From positions 6,386,001 through 6,450,000 of the forward strand of contig CP071493.1 in assembly GCA_017354895.1 (NCBI GenBank): DNA of 64,000 nucleotides. Reading direction: 5' to 3'. This stretch comes from Podospora comata. Its lineage: Eukaryota; Ascomycota; Sordariomycetes; Sordariales; Podosporaceae. The notes under the pieces were generated by a model. It saw nothing but the letters and a program-made list of their open reading frames with translations. It searched no databases and was not told the origin of the DNA. A program made the translations under genes and the position numbers. Position 1 is the stretch's first letter. Every line of letters starts with the position of its first letter. This document shows positions 1 to 9,458 of this stretch, in pieces.

Positions 1-749
1 GTTTCAGGGTGGGTTGATATCTTGTTCTCTTTTTCCTCCTCTTTTTTCTTCCATTTTTCCCTTGTTCCCTTGTGTTCCCTCTGTCTTTTAGAACCGGACA
101 AGCAGCTAACAGCACGCGAAAAGATACCCAAACCTTCAGCCCCTATTTTCCCCTGAGAGACGGAGAAGCACGGCCAAACCCAACCATTCTCCTAAACCGC
201 CACAGCAGCCCCATCTGCGCTTTCATTCCCCTCCTACGCAACAGACATCTCGCTGCAGCGTCGGTGGCATTTACCGGGATCATCGCAGAGTTTCTCATCA
301 TCGCCCTCGCTGGCCTGCCTTATCGACCGGGTCAGCTTCGATCCGAGTTCTTGTTTTGCGGCATCGCTAGTACCATCATCCTCTGCGTCATGCTAGTGCA
401 GCTGGCACTGGTGATTATCTGGCGCAGAAAGCTGCCTCACTTGCCCCGCCAGCCGGATACAATTGCTGCGGTGATGACATACGTCGCTGGCACGAGCATG
501 GTGAGAGACTTTTATGGGTTGGAAGAGATGAAGACCAAGGAGAGGAACAGGGCGATTGTCCAAATGGGCAAAGTGTATGCGTATGGGTGGAGGCAAGAGC
601 CGGAGGGTGGGATAAGATGGATTGTGGATGAGGTTCCTGACGCGGAGAGGAAGAGTTTCTTGTCCGGGACGAGAACGAGTGCAGAGTCGTCGGCCGGAGG
701 GAGGGGTTGGTATAGACCGAGGGGCCGGGAATGGAGGAGGGACGTATAG
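1..749 (+). CDS. DUF3433-type membrane protein, 3' end only
   Basis: This is the C-terminal exon of a gene that begins left of the window. An acceptor (cttttag) lies near position 91, and the frame then stays open to the stop at 747-749. The visible protein (about 218 aa) has two hydrophobic segments, one around SVAFTGIIAEFLIIALAGLP and one around ASTIILCVMLVQLALVIIW. They are followed by LPRQPDTIAAVMTYVAG and a tail containing RWIVDEV. This arrangement matches my memory of fungal DUF3433 proteins, which are large multi-pass membrane proteins of unknown role. The first 90 bases look like intron or upstream sequence. The family call is moderately sure; no function is known. Confidence 0.7.
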
Positions 750-2033
750 ATGTGATATGACTGGATGTTATGGATGAACTGCTGGACAGCACATTATGTA
801 TACCTGCCTCGCCTAGGTAGATAGGAAGATGGCACTGCATATAAATGGAATTTTACACAACATATCGTCCTTAACCACATCTTAAAAGATAAGGTAATTA
901 ATAGCACTTGAAAAATAAGGCGGTTAAAGGTCTCAAAAGATAGTTGGTAGGCCTCAAACAATGGTCAATAGGCCTTGAAAGATGGTCAACAGGCCTCGGG
1001 AGACACTGAAAAGACCTGCTTCCAATTAGAAAAGGGAAAAGTTGACGGTCATCATACGTTTCACTGACTTACTGGTATTTTTCTTTTCCAGGGCGTGGAT
1101 GGCTCCTGTCATGATGATATGCAATTATTTGGAACAAAGTCACACCAATAGACGGAGGAAAGTCAACCTCTCTGTGGGGGGTTTGTTTGACCTGCCGTGC
1201 TGCCCCCAAAAGATGAATTGTGTCCACTGCCGATAATAATACAGCCTGCTGACTGGACACAAAACAAGCGCGTCGATCGGACGATCAAGCCGATCGTATT
1301 CATGCGATTTGCCTTTTTCTACCTTTCATCTTTCGTTTGCACGCCAACATCCAGGTTACATTTTGGGGGTGGTGTCAATTCGAAACGGGGCTATTCCCTG
1401 CGGTGCGCCTATCCGAGACAGTGGGCGCTATCGGACACTAACAGCGTACCACTGATTTCTACAGGCTGCAAGATGGCAACTCATAGCACAGCCATCTTAT
1501 ACCGGAAAGGCAACACAGCCCGATCACCAACTCCGCAGCGGCAGTTTGAGACTTGGGAAACGCCCCGCAGAACCATTCTTCCAGCATGACAAGAGGAGTC
1601 GTTTGCAGCATCGTGTTTGGTCAGTTTACCAGGGAGAGGAACAGCCTTGGCAGGGAATGCCGTTTCAGCTTTTCTTGGGGGGAATATGGATACTTGCGCT
1701 TGCGAGGCGGCCATTTGAGATGAACATGCATTGATACATAAATACAAAAGACATCCTTCCCTGGTCGTGGGTGGTAGGCGTTTGCTGGTCGGCTTTTTGG
1801 TTTGTTGTTTTCGTTCATTTCCTGCTGTGCTTGTGAATACCTGCAGCTTGGGGCCTGCAGTGTCCCCTTTCACCACGCGGTTTTTTTCTTCTGCTTGAAG
1901 TCATTTTCTTTTACTGGCATCGTTTCTCTTAGGGGTTGCTTGATTCATTCATTCTTTCCAGGCAGGCCTGATTAGCACCGGCAGCGCCGTTACCATCGTT
2001 GAAAATCATCCAGCAAAGACAAAATACTTCAAA
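750..2033. other. Intergenic stretch with short imperfect repeats
   Basis: There is no convincing gene here. Positions about 885-1015 hold a run of imperfect units built on AGGCCTYRAAAGATRG; related units recur near 58.2 kb. The rest is AT-rich at first, then pyrimidine-rich (about 1870-1960) just before the next start codon, as expected of a fungal promoter and leader. Open frames of 60-130 codons overlap on both strands and look random. Confidence 0.5.
885..1015. repeat. Imperfect AGGCCT-type short repeats
   Basis: About four units of 25-30 bp can be read: ggtctcaaaagatag, ggcctcaaacaatgg, ggccttgaaagatgg and ggcctcgggagac. The spacers between them are similar (tcaata, tcaaca). A closely similar segment, including caatAGGCCTTaAAAGATaG, occurs at 58190-58250. 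It may be a degraded dispersed repeat. No coding capacity or terminal structure is visible. Confidence 0.5.
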
Positions 2034-2379
2034 ATGCGAGCCTTCATCCAGACCATCATCTTCTTCCTGCTCAGCCTGCAAATGGTTGCTGCGTTGGTCA
2101 TTCCAGTTCCTCTCAAGACCTCATCTACTCCCCGGCGACGAGATACATCGAAGGAGTCTGAGTCAGCGTTGCCGCCAACCCAATACAGGATCACCGACTT
2201 CTACGGCCAAGCAGTAAGAAACCATCTTCCCTCGATGCTAGAAGAGGAATTCAAAGACTAACGGTCATTGACAGGCATGCCACAACGTCTTGACATCGTG
2301 CCGCGCGCACTCTGACTGTTGCTCTGGGCTGCAGTGTGGAAACTTTGAAGGGGAGATGCTGTGTACGCCTCGAGGTTAA
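2034..2379 (+). CDS. Small secreted cysteine-rich protein, knottin-like
   Basis: Two exons, 2034-2213 and 2275-2379, are separated by a 61-bp intron (GTAAGA donor, ACAG acceptor, gactaac branch site). They give 94 aa. The N-terminus is a classic signal peptide (MRAFIQTIIFFLLSLQMVAA). A pro-like region follows with a basic RRR site that could serve a Kex2-type protease. The C-terminal part carries six cysteines spaced C-x6-C-x5-CC-x4-C-x8-C. That is the order and approximate spacing of inhibitor-cystine-knot peptides. Exon 2 encodes the whole cysteine domain, starting at its boundary. The protein is probably exported and disulfide-bonded; whether it acts as effector, antimicrobial or inhibitor cannot be told. 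The next gene is also on the plus strand. Confidence 0.75.
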
Positions 2380-2813
2380 GAAACTCACCATGGACGAGAA
2401 GGCCTTGATGCACAGGAGGAGCTACATGTATGATATTGGCAGTTGTCTACTTCCCCCCGCGAACAGTTGTCTGGAACGGTTGTAGGATAGCAAAAGAGAC
2501 ACAGATCTTGCAGCAGCAAGTTCTCGAAAGAGGAAACCTCCCGTCGCCTCAATCATGGAAGGAACACAGACAGGGCGAAAGCCTTCTTGGCAGCTCATGT
2601 GACTTCTTCTGCTGTTCACGCACCAAGGGCCCCAGCCTTACTAATTCTCTGCAAGTGTCGGCCACCAGTGCCTCCGGTCGGTTTCGGATTTTTGAGTTGA
2701 ACGGACGTCCGGTTGAGCCGGCGTCTTACGAGACCGTTATCAACCGCACCCTCCAACCATCGAGATTCACTTTTTCAACTCCGCTGTCCCTGCCGTTACT
2801 CACCCTTACAAAC

Positions 2814-3331
2814 ATGCATATTTCTCCACAGGAAGCCCACCACGTCGCCGTTCTTGCCGGTCAGGGAGAATGCGCCAAACTGGTGACAGCCGTCAAAGCT
2901 CTAGCGTTGCGAGAACATGAGTCGCCTGCCGACATCCTTATTGCCTGCAAGGACGACTTTCAACAGACAGCTGCGCATATTGCTGCCAAATCTGGGCAGT
3001 CAAGTGTGTGGACGCTTCCCTCTTGTCCGCAGCCGATACTAATATTCAAACAGAGTCCATCGACACACTATCCGATCTTTTGGATGACAATGAGAAAAGA
3101 GCAATCTATTTCAACATGGCTAACCGTTTTTCCGGGGATCGGCCTATCCATACAGCCATGCGCCATGGGTATCTGGATGCCTTCAAAGCCTTGGTCAATC
3201 ATGGCGCGGACCCGACCCTGGAGAATCGCTTTGGAGATGTCGTTGAGGATTATCCAGGTGACTTCGAGCCAGAGGAGGTATCACGAATTGTGGAGGAGTA
3301 TAGGACTAAGGTGGACAAACTCAGGCCATAA
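2814..3331 (+). CDS. Short ankyrin-repeat protein
   Basis: Two exons, 2814-3003 and 3054-3331, are joined across a 50-bp intron (GTGTGT donor, atactaat branch site, AACAG acceptor). The phases match and give 155 aa. Ankyrin helices are visible at TAAHIAAKSGQ (about residue 54) and more clearly at PIHTAMRHGYLDAFKALVNH followed by GADPTLEN. The acidic C-terminus reads DFEPEEVSRIVEEY. No catalytic motif is present, so it is presumably an intracellular adaptor. The start is the first Met compatible with the frame; a further upstream exon cannot be excluded. Confidence 0.7.
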
Positions 3332-3374
3332 TTTTGTATTAAGAACTTTGATTACTCTCTAATCTTTACTGTTA

Positions 3375-4500
3375 TCACAGCCACCAACTCCCGACAAAAA
3401 CAGCCGCAACATAACCCATGAACAGGGTATACAGTACCACAAAGTCCACCCCGAACAAAGACCACCTGACATGCTTTGCCTCCTCCGTTGGGTAACGCGC
3501 AACGTTTTCCTCCCGCTCTTGAAGGCTGTTGGCAATGCTCCCCGTTGGGGTGAATCCATCAGGCTTACCCAGAAAAAACGTCTTGAACCACGCAACAGTG
3601 TAATCTGTGTCATGTTAGCCGACGGCCCTCTCAAGAATCTGGTGGACTTACAATGAGACATGTATCCCATCATACCCGTCTCCATGACTGCAACCCGGTG
3701 CCCAGCCATCACACCGATGTGGCAGTCATGAAGATAGCGTGTCAGGACAATGGCACAGTAAAGTCGAAGCAATAGCTTCATTTCCGCCTCGTCTCGCCAA
3801 TACATCAGGCGCGTACCAGTCAAGAACACAAAGGGCGTCAACAACATGAATACCGTGGCTAGCTGAGCCTTGGCGTGGACGTTGATACCGCTGGAGAAGC
3901 CGACCAACTTGGCAACAAGGGTCATCCGCTTGGTCAGTTTGCTGGAGAGATATCCCTTGAAGTTGACAAACATCTGAGCTCCACCGATGTACTGCTCTCA
4001 TCATTAGGACAGATGACACCACACGAAAGTATAGGGGAGCGTACCCATCGAGCAAATTGCTTCACATGAGCAGGGTAGTCGATGTTGAGTGTAGCGCGAA
4101 CGGTATCTTGGATGATGTCGAGCTTCTCGTTGCAGACTGGGATGATGATGTCCACGCACGGCACATTATCACCCAGTAACCGAAGTCTGGGCCGATACCG
4201 AGCAAACAAGGATGCTGCTTTGACCAAAGAGCCAGCGATTGCGTCGGCTGTGTGTAGGTTTCCAGTCAGTTTTCTGATCAAATCTTTCTAAGCACCAAGG
4301 ATCGGCTTACCTGACCAGAGGCCCTCAATGGCAAAAGCAAACCAAGCGAGATAGAGCTTGACTCCACCCAAGCTTCCGTCCTGCCCAAACTGTCCAAAAG
4401 AAGAGGAAGAGATGCTTTGGAGGTTGACAGAATAGATGATGTTGACTTGTTTCGGCCGTGAGAGGTTGGAAGGGGCGCTTTGGCCGCCTGCCTGAGGCGA
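3375..4500 (-). pseudogene. Processive GT2 polysaccharide synthase with its catalytic core missing
   Basis: Three downstream exons splice cleanly in phase: 4247-4045, 3991-3652 and 3604-3375 (introns 3992-4044 and 3605-3651). They encode VDIIIPVCNEKLDIIQ, the usual N-terminal motif of a family 2 glycosyltransferase. DYPAH follows and then, directly, VKQFARW, which is the QxxRW motif of cellulose/chitin-synthase-like enzymes. The stretch that should lie between them (nucleotide-binding Asp, DxD and TED motifs, roughly 150-200 residues) is absent, yet the frame stays open. The C-terminal membrane domain with several hydrophobic segments is intact to the stop. Upstream, 4310-4500 carries another membrane segment (LYLAWFAFAIEG), but the frame appears to break near 4455 and no clean start is visible. 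I infer a catalytically dead remnant. It diverges from the AA5 remnant next door. Confidence 0.65.
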
Positions 4501-5400
4501 TAGTCGTCCTCTACCAGAGAGTGTCAGATGACGGGAGGTATCTCAAGGTTTTAAGTGTCTAGGACTTCTAGGCGCTGCTCGACTTGCTATCCAACTTTTC
4601 ATCACGCTCCTCCACCGAGACCGGAACAGCACACGCCGGACGGAGAACTAGACGAGAGGTTCTGTTCCAGTCACCGGATAGACTCATCTCGACGTCATCG
4701 AGCTGTGTGTGATGCAGGTTGTGCTATCACACCAATGATTCACGCATATCAGGGCAGGGTGTCAGAGTCTACGAGGCGCCAACAAGCGGAGACGGCGATA
4801 ACGACCTGCCTGTCCCGGTGGTTTCCCGCGTCTCTCTGTCGGCACCAAATTTCGTGATAGTAATGACTCGGACTTGACAACCAACTCCACCATTTCCTCC
4901 ATTCTCGGCGGCATCCTCGGTCCTGACCCCTCACCTCCGCAGTCTGGATTCGTCACCGCTACAATCGACAGAATCAAATGTCGACAGGAGGACATTCAAG
5001 AACCCACTTTCTTCAATAGAACCGCTTCATGCTACATGTGTGTACATCCCATAACCAGCCACAGAGTTCCCACACGGCCCCTGCGTGCCGTAGCGGCCTG
5101 GAAATAAGAACTCTAAGTCAACCACCCTATACCCACCATTCCGGTAGGCTAGCCTTGACCTATGGCAGACGAACTGGTTACACAAGAAATGTCAGACGTT
5201 CAAAGGAATTGGTGGGATAAGAGACTAGTCAAACGGTTGGATACCGGTTGACTGGCTGTGGCTGTCGGTGCCTCGCACACAGAACATGAGCTAGGATTCC
5301 TTCAAGAATGATGAATTCATGCACGTGGCTCAGAATATCGCAGGAACACTAGAAAACAACAAGCAAGATCGAAAATTCACCAGGGATCGGTTAAAATGGA
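4501..5400. other. Divergent intergenic region between the GT2 and AA5 remnants
   Basis: This probably held the first exons of both flanking genes and their shared promoter. Short open frames exist: minus strand from about 4686 (MSLSGDWNRTSRLV) and plus strand from 4874 (MTTNSTISSILGG). Neither can be tied securely to a neighbour. Nothing else is recognised. Confidence 0.35.
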
Positions 5401-5474
5401 AATTTTCGAGGACACTACAACAACCCATGCCAGGAGGATCACGATGGACCTATGCATGCACCAGTTGCATTATT

Positions 5475-6405
5475 GACCCTTGATAAGTGGCAGCAAAGGA
5501 TCAGTCACAGCTCGCCACCGGTCTCACTCTCAAGCGACCCTCTCCGACGGACGCGTCTTTACCATCGGCGGTTCCTGGAGCGGTCCTCTGGGTGGCAAGA
5601 ACGGGGAGATCCTCGACCCCAACAAGCAAACCTGGACAGCCCTTCCAAACACCCTCGCAGAGCCACTCCTCCACAAGCGACTAACGCTACCCACATCGTC
5701 ACCCTCCCCTCCGACCCGTTCGCCATGCCGCACGTCCAGGAGCTAAAGGGGATGAAATACCCCCGAGCATACGCCAACAGCGTTCTACTCCCAACCGGCG
5801 AGGTTCTCCTCACCGGCGGGGCAACATACGCGAAGCAATGGGCGGACGTCAACGCAACGCTCGTGCCCGAGTTGTTCAACCCTGACACGCTGACTTTCAC
5901 ACCGCTGGCCAAGATGCCCATTCCAAGAACATATCACAGTGTTGCTGTGCTATTGCCTGATGCAACTGTGTTGACCGGGGGAGGGGGCTTGTGCTGGGAG
6001 AAGTGCTTGGGGCCGGAAGAGGAGATAAACCACTTGGATTTGCAGAGGTTCACACCACCTTATCTGCTGAGTGGAGATCCGCGACCGAAGATCCTGGAGA
6101 TTTCCGACACTGAGGTGGATCTGGGAGGAGTGTTTGAATTGCTGGTAGGCGGGGAGGTGGCAGAGGTAGCGATGGTGAGGTACAGCAGTGCGACACATGC
6201 GATCAATACTGACCGGAGGAGGGTGAGGCCTGTTCCAACGGTGTTGGGGAAGCAGAAAGGGAGAGCGCTGCATAGAGTTGAAATTCCCGAAGACGGAGGG
6301 GTGGTGATGCCAGGATATTGGATGGTCTTTGCCATCTCATCAGGGAAAAAGGGGGGATGAAGGTGCCATCAGTAGCAGAGACAATTTTGATCCGGGCAAA
6401 GTGAA
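5475..6405 (+). pseudogene. Galactose-oxidase-like (AA5) copper-radical oxidase remnant
   Basis: The kelch-propeller and C-terminal domains of a galactose oxidase homologue are readable in pieces. One frame gives TLSDGRVFTIGGSWSG and NGEILDPNKQTWTALPN. Near 5670 the reading frame changes to NATHIVTL, RAYANSVLLPTGEVLLTGG, RTYHSVAVLLPDATVLTGGG, FTPPYLL and SSATHAINTDRRRV. Near 6350 it changes again, at a G run, to give the family-typical ending VPSVAETILI. Between the first two blocks about 90 residues are missing compared with galactose oxidase, including the part that carries the stacked Cys-Tyr radical site. The axial Tyr-His (YHS) and the later His (ATH) remain. With at least two frame changes, a missing block and no clear N-terminus, this is a pseudogene. 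Confidence 0.75.
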
Positions 6406-6419
6406 TGAACACAAGTTTA

Positions 6420-7944
6420 TTAAAGCAAATTCCACTCGGACAAGGGCACTGGTGACGTAAAAGAACATTGCACCCCAGGCTCCGAAATAGGGCAGAAAAT
6501 AACAGACACCGTCAAACTGCCTGGCGGAAGATCAACAGCCAGAACACTGACCCCGGGGTTCGATAGATCTTTTCGGCCACCTGAGAGAGGATGCAGCTTG
6601 GGTGACCGAACTGGCTTGGTAGTACGAAAGACTGCAGCTCGGGGTGACAGGAGTAGCACATCAAGAGCCTTTCCATTCAGGCATAGATTTGATTATCCGT
6701 CGTTAGCATCAAAGCAGCGAGAAGGGGGGTTGGAAAGGACACTCACGGGCTATCCTCCCACTGTTATGCGCTTTGGTATGCATTCGCCACTGACTTGTTT
6801 CCAACGCGTCAGTTATCTCGTCCTGATCTTTACTCGAAAAGTAACCAGGAGCATCGTAGCTGTCTTGGCATAGCTCTGTCGCCCATCGTTCTCCCAAGGC
6901 GTCCAGAACGAAACCACCGGCATCAAGGTTGCCATCTGCCAAATATGTCAGTCGATGTTACTGCATGGATGAAGGGTTGCTTTACGTGTGGCGTGTCCGG
7001 TCATCTTTCCTCCTTTCATGGCGACAAAGACACCATTAGAATCCGTCCAAGAAGATCTCAGTGATACCCAAGCGCCACTGGGGTCAGAGAAAGCCTTGTC
7101 CAGAGGCAGATGATCGTGCCATTCCCCCTTGAGAGAAGATTCATACCAGAGCATTGACAACGGATCAGCCGCATCAGGACTGTCCCTCTGAAACAAACCA
7201 TACTCAGGAATGCCGTACTCCCTCCCATAAAAGAATAGCGAATTCGCCGTGGCAGTAATCTTGGACGGACCGCAATCCCCATAATTGAACTTCTCCGTCA
7301 TCCCGATATTATGAATATGAAACATGCCCGTCTCCCGAAACTTGGGATGGCTGTCCAACATCCCAAAGGTACTCCCCAACAACACTCCATCTTATCCCCT
7401 CTCTCTCCCCTCAGCTGTCCATGCGTCATAAAGCCAGTCATACGCAATCCCAAACGCGACCAGAAACTCGCCTACATCCAGCTAATGATCCGTGTTCCAG
7501 CTGTCGCCTTGCGTCCCAAACGAAGCACCGGTAGAGTTCCCGGCTGTGTGGACGATTTTCTTTCCAAATGCGATCTTTCCACTTGGGGCCGTTGGTCAAC
7601 CGGTAGGCGTAAGCCCAGTGTTTGATCCTGAGCTGGACAGTCCTCGCGATGTCGAGGATCCCACTCGTTCCGTCTTTTTCGTAGTCTGGGGGAGGTAAAG
7701 AGAGCATCTCGTCGGCTCGGCGGAAGAAGGTTCTGTTCCACTTTGAAAGGGTATTCATCACCTGGTATATCTGGTCCGGAAGGGAGGCCCATTTTGACGT
7801 GTTGGCGAAGAGGCGGGGGATGGGTGGGTTCAAGATGGTGGCCAAGGATCTTGATGCTGGCCCTCTTCGTTGTCTGTACTTGGCGGCGGTGGCTGCCACA
7901 ACGACTGCCCCCGGTACTCGTGCGCGCGCGGAGAGGATTGCCAA
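6420..7944 (-). pseudogene. Heparinase II/III-like polysaccharide lyase remnant
   Basis: Read on the minus strand, the N-terminal part has PRLFANTSKWASLPDQI and ADEMLSLPPPDYE up to KWKDRIWKE. The frame then shifts and continues SFGTQGDSWNTDH, stop, LDVGEFLVAFGIAYDWLYDA. The stop is TAG where TGG (Trp) is expected. A large block is then missing before GSTFGMLDSHPKFRETG. From there the C-terminal beta-sandwich is well preserved, including SNGVFVAMKGGKMTGHAT, an in-phase intron (donor GTAAAG near 6986) and [28 protein letters not shown] final segment ends NPGVSVLAVDLPPG and VPLSEWNLL. The overall order matches fungal heparinase II/III proteins. It converges tail to tail with the AA5 remnant, only about 15 bp away. 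Confidence 0.75.
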
Positions 7945-8641
7945 GACATGGTGATAGCTTCAGATGGGGGTTGGGCCCCTCAAAAAGCAACCCTCTCAAC
8001 CTTCAGCACCAGCCGGGAGATGACCAAAAGAATGATGCAAAACTCGGCAGGGAAAAGAGAGAAAACAGGCTTTTGCTCACGATCCAGCCATCCTTCCATC
8101 ACGCGATTCGTCCATTTACGACCCTCTTGCCATGTCGCTTCTCAGCTCTGCACGAACAGCCCCGTCTGTAACTGCAGCAACACGCCTCCCCCGGAGCCGC
8201 ACCCCAGAACTGGTGTAACCGAACTTTGATTCCTCCCATCCCCACTCGCCTTTACACCACGGGAAGTGGCAGTCAACGATCCCGCGCGAACAAACATTTT
8301 GCTGATTCCGAGTTCCGGGAACAAACGGTCTCGAGGTGCATAGGAGGATCGCATCAATGGCTGGCTTGCTGCACTGGACGCTCCCTAGCACCTATGACGT
8401 GGCCGAGTGAGTACAAGTCGCGGGGAATTCGTTTGCATTGTTCTACCATCGCGCCACAAGAAAATGGGTTGGTGCTGGGAGGAATAACGCCGAGTTCGGT
8501 TTCAGCGGCCAACGTGGGAACGACATGGAGAGATCTTCGCGACGGCAGCAAAATGTCCCGAGAGGATGGTGCCAGAGGTCAAATATCATCAAGATTGATA
8601 CCAAAAAAATCAATCAATTGTTGACAAAAATAATCACAAAT
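7945..8641. other. Intergenic, no gene seen
   Basis: This lies upstream of the heparinase-like remnant. Open frames overlap on both strands without recognisable motifs or splice structure. It probably includes the old promoter of the lyase gene and flanking sequence of the tRNA. Confidence 0.4.
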
Positions 8642-8715
8642 CTCCTCCGGGAAGGCTCGAACTTCCAACCTCCTGATTAACAGTCAGACGCGCTAGCCAA
8701 TTGCGCCACAGAGGA
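8642..8715 (-). tRNA. tRNA-Asn (GUU)
   Basis: The minus strand folds as a complete 74-nt tRNA. The acceptor arms TCCTCTG and CGGAGGA pair, with one G-T wobble, and the discriminator is G. The D-stem is GCGC/GCGC, and the anticodon stem TCTGA/TCAGG has loop CTGTTAA (anticodon GTT). The T-arm is GGAAG-TTCGAGC-CTTCC. There is no intron. The G discriminator fits eukaryotic tRNA-Asn. Confidence 0.93.
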
Positions 8716-9458
8716 TTATTGCTTTGCTTTGGCGACGAGGAAAACAGCCTCAGGTGTAGAGCACGAAACAGTTACTGCCAGCTCCAAACCTTCAAACATC
8801 AACTATGATCAAAGAGCGAAACAATAATCCGAATACATCTGCAAATTTAGAGTCGTTTTTGCTTTGTTCTTTGTTAGGGCTATATATCTGTGATACTCGT
8901 TGTCCGGTCAACCGTGGAGTCGTTGATTACCCCCTGAACAAGCCACTGAGTCCCTGAATCCACCTTGGCTCGGGTTGATATTGAGGATGCAGAACAGCAA
9001 AAAACAGCTCGAAGAGCATGTTGGATGCCGAAGGCTGTGAACACTTTGGGCATCAACGGCAGTGCCAACCCGTAGCTGCAATTGCACAAACACCACAGCT
9101 CTCGTGCTAGTATTCTCAGCAAACAAAACCGTGGTCACCCGATACTATGGTTCCCAGTCTTGCGGTCAGCCAAGAGACAAGTAGATAGAAACGCACCATG
9201 CTTCTATGCACGTGTCGTGAAACCAATGCCCGGCATAAATAGCTTCTCTACATCGTTGATTCGCTTCTGTGCTTCGTCAATGACGTACAAGAATGCGGGG
9301 AAGAGCAGTGGAAGTAATAATACCTTCCTCATCAAGCTCGCAACCACATGGCTGGTGTCACAAACGTGAGACCTGTAGAGCTGGTCATCTCATAACTCAC
9401 TGAACATTACTTTATGCTGCGTAATAATACCAATTATCAATATGAATCTCTGTCCCCC
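8716..9458. other. Intergenic, no gene seen
   Basis: This separates the tRNA from the 3' end of the GH2 gene. Only short overlapping open frames occur; no motif or repeat is recognised. Confidence 0.4.
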
